64,000 bases of DNA from Marinobacter changyiensis. GTDB lineage: Bacteria; Pseudomonadota; Gammaproteobacteria; Pseudomonadales; Oleiphilaceae. Location: contig NZ_VZZZ01000007.1 of assembly GCF_009193265.1 (NCBI RefSeq), positions 62,001 through 126,000 on the forward strand, read 5' to 3'. A program made the translations under genes and the position numbers. This document shows, piece by piece, positions 36,101-44,102 of this stretch. A model generated the notes under the pieces. The model ran no database searches and was not told where the DNA came from. It saw only the letters and a program-made list of their open reading frames with translations. Numbering within the stretch: the stretch's first letter is position 1; every line of letters starts with the position of its first letter.

Positions 36101-36676
36101 CATGATCGTGAGACGGGGCTATATTATAACTGGAACCGGACCTATGATCCGGAGAGTGGGCGGTATGCGCAGGGTGACCCGATGGGCTTAACGGACGGAA
36201 CCAATATTTACCTATACGCTCATAGCAATCCTGTGAATTTTCTTGATCCATCTGGCTTATGGTCGTTTAGTTTCGATCTTTATGCGGGCGTTGGTGGAGG
36301 AGTAACAATTGGACGAAACAGAAGTACAAGCGAATGGTTTGGCGGTGGCCGTATTGGGATAGGCGTTGGTGGCGGGGCTACCGTGAACGTGTTGGACGAC
36401 GGACCTACTGCACGTTCTCTGCGCCCATCGCCGTACGCAGATGTTTCGCAATGTATTGTCCCGGGACCATCAGGGACGAGCGTTGGAACCTACGCAGGGA
36501 TTGGAGCAAGTGTAGGTCCTTATGATATTAGTTACGGGGCGCAAGGTGGGGGGCATTTCGACGGTAGCGGTTCATCCTACTCTGAGGGACCATCTCTTAA
36601 TCCTAGCTTAAATGCTGTAGGAGGATCTGGCTTTTCCGTGGGCGGTTCTTTTGGTGTTGAAGTTTTGGGATGGTGA
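33170..36676 (+). CDS. Sec-exported RHS/YD-repeat protein with glycine-rich C-terminal tip
   Basis: An 1168-aa RHS protein with a signal peptide (1-31, ending ALA). A cysteine-containing DUF6531-like entry segment (CEGICDECNA, then PTGHFIWGETDVRLPGRPGL) covers about 45-110. Many YD repeats follow from about 180 to 960 (for example YEYNDSDQLTRIGDD, YDYDGQGRLLSETNPLG). The RHS core ends with RFPGQYHDRETGLYYNWNRT and NPVNFLDPSGL at about residue 1030. The last 138 residues are a glycine/serine-rich tip with no nuclease or deaminase motif that I recognise. There is no PAAR or VgrG link, so export is probably Sec-dependent rather than via type VI secretion. Base composition falls near the tip. Confidence 0.88.
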   Translation: MLTRRLISPKMLSALLGFIFALLTTNSALAYHFPWDQSHDVTRPVQNNEPTGPCEGICDECNATASPVYVPTGHFIWGETDVRLPGRPGLGLRRAYNSHDPRDGLFGNGWSANCEISVLKTTTVDNETDELKTEYVVLLPNGKRHTYPATGDGAVETPEGRYDQLEPQADGTIRLTALDGSYRVFDKTGHITSRVDRNGNGISYEYNDSDQLTRIGDDQSRYLDFGYSIAGRVATITDHSARQWRYDYDTDGNLIRVTNPEGGERQFDYQRYTNDADGQSYNQLVRITDASGVVVVDVDYNGSRVASYTEGENHYTYSHNASQEQVVKTGQAGMRRTITYNDKQVITRMAVANGHGGSDTTEYTYDDNGNRTLIVGPAGNQWQYDYDGQGRLLSETNPLGATTEYTYAGDKPWPVTITSPSGRTVAMAYDGQGNLLTVTDPLNETITMEWSPQGDLIRLTDALGQSTAFTYNATGLVTSITDPEQRTVQYDYDNLGRPTRTTQPGGETQTWDYDALGRVVSATNGLNNTSRFSYGPAGRLLTVTDWAGASISFQYDQYGRQVQELRPDGQILTYAYTVANRIASKSNPDGSVINYGYDVKQRLETMSFPGEIYEFAYNTRNLLTNVNQTSNGWQSQYTYDAASRLASETHNGRSIAIDRNAEGETTRWSVAGEAQDLTRNERGQITALDTPAGSYSFTYDNSGHMTGMNYPGGSASTAYNAAGQTSNQQFGDSLGTQFSYGYDSNGRLSQRQGEGADWQYGYDAADRLASANHGVDNYNYQYDANGNRLEGGQQYDDFNKLLYSQTTDYDHDANGNRTRQTDLETGDVTEYGYDALNRLTSAEFYLEGAATPAWNANYQYDAFNRRTGKTVTGNIAEDTQYLWFGSRLVAEYDSGASTLKKRYRYTEGSFAPVGYSEGGRDYSVHSDYLDTPKALTDNSGNVGWNTVLSPYGNTVENTDPDGDGREVAFNLRFPGQYHDRETGLYYNWNRTYDPESGRYAQGDPMGLTDGTNIYLYAHSNPVNFLDPSGLWSFSFDLYAGVGGGVTIGRNRSTSEWFGGGRIGIGVGGGATVNVLDDGPTARSLRPSPYADVSQCIVPGPSGTSVGTYAGIGASVGPYDISYGAQGGGHFDGSGSSYSEGPSLNPSLNAVGGSGFSVGGSFGVEVLGW

Positions 36677-37098
36677 CAAATATGGCTTTGGTATCAAATT
36701 ATAGAGCTATGCCAATGTTGTTAAAGGTGGTGGTCGCCCTAGGCTTGGCAGCCCCAATTGTGGCTTCGGCATCGGTAGTTTCCCGCTTATCTGACACTGT
36801 GGCATGGGGTTCAGGTCAGTCCAGTGATATGTCATTGTTTGTAGAACTTTTTGTTGTTGTCGTAGCAGCGTCTCCTCTTTGCATATCTGCTTTTTTTATG
36901 ATCAAAAGACAGAAACTGTCACGAGCGTTTTTTCTCGGCTCTTGGGGACTGCTCTGTTTTTCACCTTTTTTCTTTACAGCAGTGCAACAGGAGATGGAGG
37001 CATTTTGGCTGGAGTTCGCATTCAATATATTTCTAGGCTTGATTTTAGGAGCGTACCTATTTTTGAATAGTAACGTGATTGAATATTTTAGGCGTTGA
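36670..37098 (+). CDS. Small four-helix membrane protein downstream of the RHS tip
   Basis: A 142-aa hydrophobic protein with about four transmembrane segments (near 16-36, 55-76, 85-105 and 113-135) and a basic end (EYFRR). Its start overlaps the RHS stop by 7 bp. The region is AT-rich compared with the RHS body. No family is recognised. By position it is a candidate immunity protein for the RHS tip, or a membrane partner of it. This is an inference from gene order only. Confidence 0.68.
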   Translation: MVTNMALVSNYRAMPMLLKVVVALGLAAPIVASASVVSRLSDTVAWGSGQSSDMSLFVELFVVVVAASPLCISAFFMIKRQKLSRAFFLGSWGLLCFSPFFFTAVQQEMEAFWLEFAFNIFLGLILGAYLFLNSNVIEYFRR

Positions 37099-37153
37099 TT
37101 CGTGTGTTTTCGTTTAATTTGGAAACCGTATATGGCTGCGGAAAACTGCTTAA

Positions 37154-37729
37154 ATGATAGATCGATCGTTAGATAATGCTGTCAGTAATTTTGAAAAAGG
37201 CAACCTCTTGGTTGCCTTTGATGAGCTCGAGGTACTCGCCGAAGAGGGGGTGGAAGAATCATATTCTTTCTTAGGCAACATATATGAGCACGGTTTGGAT
37301 GAAGGTGGGCCAGACTATGAGAGAGCCAATTATTGGTACGAAAAGTCGTTGGATACAGTTGGTTCAGTCGCTGCATATCTTGGATTAATACGCATTAATT
37401 ATTATGGGTTAGGAGAATTTTCAGATTATCGAAAAGCTTTCTGCTTGAGTCGAGAGCTTTCTGAGGAGAAAAAGCATCCGTATGCATACTTCTTTATTGG
37501 CAAGATGTTTTTACATGGAAAAGGAGTAGAGAAGGATTTAAACCGAGCCTTTTTATATTTTGAAAAATCATGGTGCAAGGGATATGTCTTTGGAATGACT
37601 TACATGGGAATCACTGCCCAAGAGCAAGGTAAATGGTTTAAAAGTTGGCGGTATAGATTGAAAGCTGCCTGTTATGCATACCGGATATCGTTGATGGATA
37701 AGAAATCTCAACGGATTCGGGAGCTATGA
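37154..37729 (+). CDS. Sel1-repeat (tetratricopeptide-like) protein
   Basis: A 191-aa soluble protein without signal peptide. It has Sel1-like repeats: YSFLGNIYEHGLDEGGPDYERANYWYEKS with its A-x-x-W-Y-E-K pattern, and YFFIGKMFLHGKGVEKDLNRAFLYFEKS. (Each is described in part; they lie near residues 35-65 and 115-145.) Sel1 proteins mediate protein-protein contacts and occur as accessory or immunity genes next to polymorphic toxins. The gene is clearly AT-rich, like the preceding one. Function unknown. Confidence 0.78.
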   Translation: MIDRSLDNAVSNFEKGNLLVAFDELEVLAEEGVEESYSFLGNIYEHGLDEGGPDYERANYWYEKSLDTVGSVAAYLGLIRINYYGLGEFSDYRKAFCLSRELSEEKKHPYAYFFIGKMFLHGKGVEKDLNRAFLYFEKSWCKGYVFGMTYMGITAQEQGKWFKSWRYRLKAACYAYRISLMDKKSQRIREL

Positions 37730-37940
37730 TTCTCAGGAGTGGAGATTTCTTCAACTCATACGGTCGCACGTGGTTTGGCGCACTACCCGTCAGTTGGGAG
37801 CCGAAAATGTACGACAAGCTTTATTGTCATGACTGGCACCCATCAGTGTGTTTATGCATAACAGTTTGTCAGCATCGAATACCCACCTGCCCTATCGTCC
37901 AGGCGAGTATTCATCTATATCGAGAGATTGAGTAGCGAGG

Positions 37941-37990
37941 CGGGCTGGGCTGAGGGTCGGTCAGAACTCCGTCAAACAGCCCCCAGCCCG
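37941..37990 (-). terminator. Hairpin downstream of thiC, terminator-like
   Basis: CGGGCTGGG (37941-37949) pairs perfectly with CCCAGCCCG (37982-37990), leaving a 32-nt loop. It lies 14 bp beyond the thiC stop. There is no clear T-run, so termination strength is uncertain. The rest of 37730-38004 shows no convincing gene. Confidence 0.4.
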
Positions 37991-38004
37991 AGTTGAAGCC
38001 GCCG

Positions 38005-39879
38005 CTAAACTTTTTCGTACAGCTTACTGCCCGACGCAAGAAACTCCTCAGATTTCTCCTTCATGCCCGCGTCCACCGCGACCACTTCATCCAGCCCGTG
38101 CTCCCTCGCGTAATCCCGCACCTCCTGGGAAATCTGCATGGAACAGAACTTCGGCCCGCACATGGAGCAGAAGTGGGCCACTTTGGCGGAATCCTTGGGC
38201 AGGGTTTCGTCGTGGAAAGAACGTGCGGTGTCCGGGTCCAGGGCCAGGTTGAACTGGTCTTCCCAGCGGAACTCGAAACGCGCCTTGGACAATGCGTTGT
38301 CACGGATCTGGGCGCCGGGATGGCCCTTGGCGAGATCCGCTGCGTGGGCAGCGATCTTGTAGGTGATGATGCCGGTTTTGACGTCGTCCTTATTGGGCAG
38401 CCCCAGATGTTCCTTGGGAGTCACATAGCAAAGCATGGCACAACCAAACCAGCCGATCATCGCAGCGCCGATGCCCGACGTGATGTGATCATAGCCTGGC
38501 GCAATGTCTGTTGTGAGCGGGCCGAGGGTGTAGAACGGCGCTTCGTCACAGCAGTCCAGTTGCTTGTCCATGTTTTCCTTGATCAGATGCATCGGCACGT
38601 GGCCTGGCCCTTCGATCATCACCTGCACATCGTGTCGCCAGGCGATTTTGGTGAGTTCTCCGAGGGTCTCCAGTTCGCCGAACTGGGCGGCATCGTTGGC
38701 ATCCGCGATGGAACCGGGACGCAAGCCGTCCCCGAGGCTGAAGGAGACATCGTAGGCTTTCATGATCTCGCAGATGTCTTCAAAATGGGTGTACAGAAAA
38801 CTTTCCTGATGATGGGCCAGACACCATTTGGCCATGATGGAGCCGCCCCGAGACACAATGCCGGTTACCCGCTTTGCGGTCATGGGCACATGATGCAGGC
38901 GCACACCCGCGTGGATGGTGAAGTAATCCACGCCCTGCTCGGCCTGCTCGATCAGGGTGTCCCGAAAGATTTCCCAGGTCAGATCTTCCGCAACGCCGCC
39001 GACTTTCTCCAGCGCCTGATAGATCGGTACGGTACCGATGGGGACCGGAGAGTTACGGATGATCCATTCACGGGTTTCGTGGATGTGCTTGCCTGTAGAC
39101 AGATCCATCACCGTGTCAGAACCCCAGCGAATACCCCAGGTGAGTTTTTCCACTTCTTCTTCGATCGATGAACTGACGGCTGAATTGCCGATGTTGCCAT
39201 TGATCTTTACCAGGAAGTTGCGACCGATGATCATCGGCTCGGCTTCCGGATGGTTGATGTTGGCGGGAATAATGGCGCGACCCCGGGCGACCTCGTTACG
39301 CACGAACTCCGGCGTTATCTCGGCCGGCAGCGACGCTCCGAATGACTGCCCCGGGTGCTGCTGGTCCAGCAATCCTTCAGCGCGAGCTTCCTGCAATTTC
39401 ATATTCTCCCGTATCGCGATGAACTCCATTTCCGGTGTGACAATGCCCTGGCGGGCGTAGTGCATCAGGCTTACATTCTGACCGGCCAGCGCGCGCCTGG
39501 GTTTGCGCTCATCCATGAATCGCAGGGGGTCGAGCTGTGGGTCTTTCATGCGGCGGCGGGCAAATTCGGAGCTGTAATCCGCCAGTCGCTCGGTGTCACC
39601 CCGCTCCTCAATCCAGCCATCACGAAGTGGCGACAGCCCCTTGCGTAAATCGATCTGCACTGCCGGATCGCTGTAAGGGCCTGATGTATCGTAGACGGTC
39701 ACCGGGGTATTTTTTTCCCCGCCCAGTTCCGTTGGCGTATCACTGACAGTAATTTCCCGCATAGGCACTCTCAGATCCGGACGACTGCCGGTCACGTAGA
39801 TTTTGCGGGAATTGGGTAACGGTTGAATGGCAGCCGAATCAACGGTTGCAGCATCACTCAGATAGGTGGGTATGGTCAT
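38005..39879 (-). CDS. thiC: Phosphomethylpyrimidine synthase ThiC
   Basis: ThiC is a radical SAM enzyme that rearranges aminoimidazole ribotide to the hydroxymethylpyrimidine phosphate of thiamine. It has 624 aa. The N-terminal ThiC-associated domain (about 25-105) includes PNSRKIYVTGSRPDLRVPMR. The core has NIGNSAVSSSIEEEVEKLTW and DGLRPGSIADANDAAQF. The cluster-binding motif CxxCxxxxC near the C-terminus is CSMCGPKFC, in SAKVAHFCSMCGPKFCSMQI. It is complete. Expression is controlled by the TPP riboswitch upstream. Confidence 0.98.
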   Translation of the reverse strand: MTIPTYLSDAATVDSAAIQPLPNSRKIYVTGSRPDLRVPMREITVSDTPTELGGEKNTPVTVYDTSGPYSDPAVQIDLRKGLSPLRDGWIEERGDTERLADYSSEFARRRMKDPQLDPLRFMDERKPRRALAGQNVSLMHYARQGIVTPEMEFIAIRENMKLQEARAEGLLDQQHPGQSFGASLPAEITPEFVRNEVARGRAIIPANINHPEAEPMIIGRNFLVKINGNIGNSAVSSSIEEEVEKLTWGIRWGSDTVMDLSTGKHIHETREWIIRNSPVPIGTVPIYQALEKVGGVAEDLTWEIFRDTLIEQAEQGVDYFTIHAGVRLHHVPMTAKRVTGIVSRGGSIMAKWCLAHHQESFLYTHFEDICEIMKAYDVSFSLGDGLRPGSIADANDAAQFGELETLGELTKIAWRHDVQVMIEGPGHVPMHLIKENMDKQLDCCDEAPFYTLGPLTTDIAPGYDHITSGIGAAMIGWFGCAMLCYVTPKEHLGLPNKDDVKTGIITYKIAAHAADLAKGHPGAQIRDNALSKARFEFRWEDQFNLALDPDTARSFHDETLPKDSAKVAHFCSMCGPKFCSMQISQEVRDYAREHGLDEVVAVDAGMKEKSEEFLASGSKLYEKV

Positions 39880-39972
39880 GGTTGCGTCCCTGAAGGGGTT
39901 TTTGTTGGAGCGCGCATGACGGAGAGCGGACGGCCGCGGTTATTTCCCAGCGGTTACGTCGGTCTGGTCTCA

Positions 39973-40056
39973 AATCCCTACGCCGGTACTAACCGGATCA
40001 GGTTCGCGGGTTCTGCGATGCAATCTCAGCCGGCCAATGGCCAGCACCCCGTCAAG
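39973..40056 (-). promoter_or_regulatory. TPP riboswitch (THI element) controlling thiC
   Basis: Read on the minus strand, the leader contains GACGGGGTGC, GGCTGAGATTGCAT, AGAACCCGC, GAACCTGATCCGGTTAGTA and CCGGCGTAGGGAT, which are the conserved helices and loops of the THI box in the right order. It ends about 90 nt before the thiC ATG. The thiC ribosome-binding site AGGGA lies in CCCTTCAGGG, a small hairpin that could serve as an expression platform sequestering the site. Confidence 0.96.
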
Positions 40057-40220
40057 ACGCTTGAACAGGCATTTGTCGAAAAGGGAGGCGGAAGAACGAC
40101 CTTCACCCTGTAATCCCGATAATCGATGCCTTTTGCAAGTGTAGAGATCGCAATGATTATTGTCCATAATAGCTGCCGCCTCTTTAATCGCCGATTGCTT
40201 TCATGTCTTCAGGAGTCTTT

Positions 40221-41618
40221 ATGAATAAACGCATACTCTCAGCGGTGATTGCTGCCCTGTCAGCTCACCCTGTTCTGGCCATGGATCTGGTAGAAACGTA
40301 TGAGAAAGCGCTTTCGTACGACTCCGGCATTGCCTCGGCCCGTGCCACCTTTGAAGCTCAACAGGCGAATATCGATGTCAGCCGCAGTTCACTGCTGCCG
40401 CAGATCGGCGCATTCGGTGACGCCAGCCATATTGACAGTGACGGGCCAGGCCAGAACGTTTCCTACAAGAGCTACCAGTATGGTGTCCAGCTGACCCAAC
40501 CCCTGTTCCGGGCGGATGCCTGGTTCAACTTCCAGACCAGTCAGATCCAGAGTGAAGCCGCCCGGGCAGATTACAACCTGGCCCAGCAACAACTGATACT
40601 GGACGTGGCACAGGCCTATTTTAATGTCTTGCGGGCGAGCGACACCCTCACCACTGCCAGAGCCACCGAATCAGCCATCCAGCGGCAGTATGAGCAGGCC
40701 CGCGAGCGTTACGATGTCGGCCTGATTGCGATTACCGAGGTATATGAGGCACGGGCCAGCTACGACGACAGCAAAAGTCAGCGCATTGCCGCCGAAAGCG
40801 ACCTGGACATTGCGCGGGAGCAGCTCGCGCGTCTGACCGGCGAATACACCGAAAGTCTGGATAATCTGGAACGCGAATTTCCGCTGATGCGGCCGGAGCC
40901 CATGAACCCCGATGCCTGGGAAGAAATCGCTATCGGGCAGAACTGGCAAATCCAGTCCGCGCTTTTCCAGCTGGGTGCCAGTGAGTCCACCTTAAAATCG
41001 GCCAAGGCAGGACACTATCCCACACTCGATCTGAACGCCTCCTATGGCGATACCAAAATCGACGGCCTCTCTGACAACCCTGGCGCTATCGTTACGGGCA
41101 GCCAGCGCGCCACAGACGGCACTACCACCGAGGGTGTGATCAGCCTGTCCCTCAATATTCCGCTCTACTCGGGCGGTGGCACCCAGGCAGGTGTTCGCCA
41201 GCAGCGTTCACTGGTAGACGTGGCCGAGCAGTCCCTGCTGACCGTGCGTCGTGATGTTCGGGTTACCACCCGCAGCCTGTTTCGTACCGTCAACACGAAT
41301 ATAGAATCCGCCTCTGCACTGGCGCAAACCATTATTTCCCGCCGCAGCGCTCTGGACGCCACCCGGGCCGGGTATGAGGTGGGTACCCGTAACATCGTTG
41401 AGGTTCTGGATGCGGAGCGTAACTACTACGTTGCCCTGCGGGACTTCGCCAATGCTCGCTACGACTATGTCATCAACGCCCTGAGCCTCAAGCAGGCGGC
41501 AGGCACACTCAGCCCCCAGGACCTGATTGACCTGAATATCTGGCTGAGTGAGACTGCACCGGGCATCGAAGCTCTCGCTAATGAACAGGAAACCATCGAA
41601 GACCCGATGGCAAACTGA
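40221..41618 (+). CDS. tolC: TolC-family outer-membrane efflux channel
   Basis: A 465-aa outer-membrane factor that forms the exit duct for type I secretion and RND efflux. The signal peptide covers about 20 residues (ending VLA). The two OEP repeats are visible: AQAYFNVLRASDTL and YDVGLIAITEVYEARASYD in the first half, and GYEVGTRNIVEVLDAERNYY in the second. The start at 40221 has AGGAG six bases upstream, better than an ATG at 40203. It is preceded by the divergent thiC leader. A lone gene without adjacent efflux partners fits the general-purpose TolC. Confidence 0.92.
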   Translation: MNKRILSAVIAALSAHPVLAMDLVETYEKALSYDSGIASARATFEAQQANIDVSRSSLLPQIGAFGDASHIDSDGPGQNVSYKSYQYGVQLTQPLFRADAWFNFQTSQIQSEAARADYNLAQQQLILDVAQAYFNVLRASDTLTTARATESAIQRQYEQARERYDVGLIAITEVYEARASYDDSKSQRIAAESDLDIAREQLARLTGEYTESLDNLEREFPLMRPEPMNPDAWEEIAIGQNWQIQSALFQLGASESTLKSAKAGHYPTLDLNASYGDTKIDGLSDNPGAIVTGSQRATDGTTTEGVISLSLNIPLYSGGGTQAGVRQQRSLVDVAEQSLLTVRRDVRVTTRSLFRTVNTNIESASALAQTIISRRSALDATRAGYEVGTRNIVEVLDAERNYYVALRDFANARYDYVINALSLKQAAGTLSPQDLIDLNIWLSETAPGIEALANEQETIEDPMAN

Positions 41619-41624
41619 AGGCAA

Positions 41625-41653
41625 GCCTGTATTGACACAATGTTGATACAGGC
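41625..41653. terminator. Hairpin between convergent tolC and waaA
   Basis: GCCTGTAT (41625-41632) pairs with ATACAGGC (41646-41653) around a 13-nt loop. It lies just after the tolC stop and 21 bp from the waaA stop. There is no T-run, so it is a weak terminator candidate for both genes. Confidence 0.4.
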
Positions 41654-41673
41654 AAGTAGTCTGATTACTCGTC

Positions 41674-42933
41674 TCAGGTCCGTGCAGTGATGCCGTTTAC
41701 CACCTTCTCCAACGCTCCGCGATTGGCATCCACCACCGCACGCGCCTGGGCCCCTACAGCCCGGGCCGCTTCAGGGTCAGTCAACAGGAAAGCAACCCGC
41801 TCTGCAAGCTGCTCCTGGGTGTCGGTGATAAACAGCCCGTTTCCGACGTTAAGCTGAGCATAGATAGTCTCAAAGTTGAAGAAATGCGGCCCCGATAAAA
41901 CGGGTAGGCCCCAGGCAGCCGGCTCCAGCGGGTTGTGCCCGCCGCGCTCGATCAATGACCCGCCCACGAAAGCCACATCCGAGACACCATAAAGCATCAA
42001 CAGTTCGCCCATGGTATCGCCCAGGTAAACCTGAGCGGTGCTGCCGACATCACCAGCCGAGCGCCTTGCCAGGCTGAGGCCACGGGATGTCACCAGGCCT
42101 TCGACTTCGTCAAAACGGTCCGGGTGACGGGGCACGATGATCAGCAGGGCCGTCGGATGACTGGCCAGCAGCTTCTGATGGGCATTCAGAATCTGTTCAT
42201 CCTCACCAACATGGGTGCTGGCTGCTATCCAGATGGGGCGGGACGCTCCCCCCAGCGTCGCCCTGAGAGAGGCAGCGTCGGCGCGCAACGAAGGGGTTAT
42301 CGACACATCAAATTTGATGCTGCCGGTAACCGAAACGGTTTCAGGTTTGGCGCCGATTTCCAGGAAACGACAAGCATCTTCATCTGCCTGGGCAGCTATC
42401 CAGCTGATGCTCTCCAGCAACGGCTTTACCAGGGTCCACACTCGCAGATAGCCCCGGGCGGATCTTGAAGAAAGCCGGGCATTGATAAGAAAAATCGGCA
42501 CCTTGCGGCTGCGAGTCAGTGCGATCATGTTGGGCCAAAGTTCTGTTTCCATGATTACCAGCGCCCGGGGATTAATCCGATCGACAAAACGTTTAACAGC
42601 GCCCGGCGTATCGTAGGGCGAAAACGCATAGCGAACCTGATCACCAAACATCGCTTTGGCGCGCTCGGACCCGGTGGCCGTCATGGCGGTCATCAGAATC
42701 GGCACTGCCGGGTTACGGCGCAATAACTCTTTAACCAGCGGCGCTGCTGCGATGGTTTCACCGACCGACACAGCGTGCACCCAAATGACGGGCTCAGGAG
42801 AAGGGGCCACAAAACCCAGGCGTTGCTGCCAGTGCTGCCAGGTTTCCGGAGACCGGCGCCCCTGCCACCAGAGCCGAACAAGCACAAACGGTAGCGCCAG
42901 CCGAAAAAAAAGAGAGTACAGAAAATGCAGCAT
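41674..42933 (-). CDS. waaA: WaaA, Kdo transferase
   Basis: WaaA adds 3-deoxy-D-manno-octulosonic acid to lipid IVA at the inner membrane. An N-terminal membrane-associated helix starts MLHFLYSLFFRLALP. The GT30 domain follows, with IWVHAVSVGETIAAAPLVKE, the acceptor-domain segment METELWPN, and the C-terminal nucleotide-sugar region GGSLIERGGHNPLEPA. It has 419 aa, the usual length. The divergent position next to a late acyltransferase gene opens the lipopolysaccharide locus. Confidence 0.96.
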   Translation of the reverse strand: MLHFLYSLFFRLALPFVLVRLWWQGRRSPETWQHWQQRLGFVAPSPEPVIWVHAVSVGETIAAAPLVKELLRRNPAVPILMTAMTATGSERAKAMFGDQVRYAFSPYDTPGAVKRFVDRINPRALVIMETELWPNMIALTRSRKVPIFLINARLSSRSARGYLRVWTLVKPLLESISWIAAQADEDACRFLEIGAKPETVSVTGSIKFDVSITPSLRADAASLRATLGGASRPIWIAASTHVGEDEQILNAHQKLLASHPTALLIIVPRHPDRFDEVEGLVTSRGLSLARRSAGDVGSTAQVYLGDTMGELLMLYGVSDVAFVGGSLIERGGHNPLEPAAWGLPVLSGPHFFNFETIYAQLNVGNGLFITDTQEQLAERVAFLLTDPEAARAVGAQARAVVDANRGALEKVVNGITART

Positions 42934-43139
42934 CGTGGCTCCGGACGGAATGAACGGGCGACATTCTACAGAAACCCCGAGGGTTTCGCTTGCTTCCCTG
43001 CCCTCCAGACAGACATCTCAGCTCAGAGAACAGACCGACCTTATACCTCCCGTACTTACACTGCTAAACTACCGGTTTGCCGAGACATTCCACTTCACTT
43101 CATACCAGCAATAGCCGTCAACAGGAGGGATTGACCCCC

Positions 43140-44102
43140 TTGAGCAAACCCAGGAAGAAAACCCGCGACATGGATTATCGTCACTACCGGCACCCGCGTT
43201 GGTGGCCGACCTGGGTCAGTATAGGCTTGATGAGGCTGATGGCGATGTTACCCATGAAGCTTCAGTGGCGCCTGGGCAGCTTGCTGGGAGAGCTGGCCTT
43301 CAGGACATTGAAACGCCGGCGGCATATCACCGAAACCAACATTCAGTTGTGCTTTCCCGAACTCAACGACGAAGAAAGGTTGGCTCTGGTGCGCAAATCG
43401 TTCCATTCCAACGGTATCGGTGCGATGGAAATTGGCGTGGCCTGGTTCCGGGATCCGGAAGCCCTGAAACATCTCACCTCTGTCAGTGGTCTGGAGCATA
43501 TCAACACAGCTCTGGCAAAGGGCCAGGGCATACTTCTGCTGGGGGGGCATTACAGTACTCTGGACCTGGGCGGCAGCCTCGTCACCCTGTTCATTGAAGC
43601 GGATGTGATGCAACGAGACCACAACAATCCGCTGATGAATGCGGTCATGACACGGGCCCGGCAGCGACGATATGGCGAAGTTCTGGGTAACAAGGACCTG
43701 CGAGGCCTGCTAAGAAAACTCAAGGCAAACCGGATCGTCTGGTATGCGACAGATCAGGACTACGGCCGCAAGGGCACGGTTTTTGCGCCTTTTTTTAATG
43801 TGCCTGCCGCCAGCATTACCGCCACCGCCCGAATTGCCGCCCATAGCGGATGTGCGGTTATTCCGTTCAGCCATTTCCGCCATGAAAACACTGACAAGAA
43901 CACCGTCGGTTATGATCTGCATTTTCATCCGCCACTGGAGAATTTCCCCTCCGGTGATGACCTGGCAGATGCAACTCTGGTCAACCAGACCATTGAGCAG
44001 GAAATCCGACGCCACCCGGACCAGTATCTCTGGATGCACAGGCGCTTTAAAACCCGCCCGTCCCGGAATGACCCTGACTTTTACCGGACCACACCAACAT
44101 GA
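43140..44102 (+). CDS. LpxL-type lipid A late acyltransferase (first copy)
   Basis: An inner-membrane lysophospholipid-acyltransferase-type enzyme that adds a secondary acyl chain to Kdo-lipid A. The catalytic H-X4-D motif is HYSTLD in LLLGGHYSTLDLGG near residue 130. YATDQDYGRKGTVFAPFF near 215 is the second conserved block. The hydrophobic N-terminus (WVSIGLMRLMAMLP) is a membrane anchor. The start is uncertain: TTG 43140 follows AGGAGGG by about ten bases, with ATG 43170 as an alternative. The stop overlaps the next start in an ATGA. Confidence 0.88.
   Translation: MSKPRKKTRDMDYRHYRHPRWWPTWVSIGLMRLMAMLPMKLQWRLGSLLGELAFRTLKRRRHITETNIQLCFPELNDEERLALVRKSFHSNGIGAMEIGVAWFRDPEALKHLTSVSGLEHINTALAKGQGILLLGGHYSTLDLGGSLVTLFIEADVMQRDHNNPLMNAVMTRARQRRYGEVLGNKDLRGLLRKLKANRIVWYATDQDYGRKGTVFAPFFNVPAASITATARIAAHSGCAVIPFSHFRHENTDKNTVGYDLHFHPPLENFPSGDDLADATLVNQTIEQEIRRHPDQYLWMHRRFKTRPSRNDPDFYRTTPT

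Noticed and set aside
37726..37935. Short open frame after the Sel1 gene
   Set aside because: It overlaps the Sel1 stop, is composed of unlikely residues (many C/H/W), and lacks a ribosome-binding site.
37993..39171. Plus-strand open frame antisense to thiC
   Set aside because: thiC is unmistakable on the other strand; the antisense frame has no family features or ribosome-binding site.
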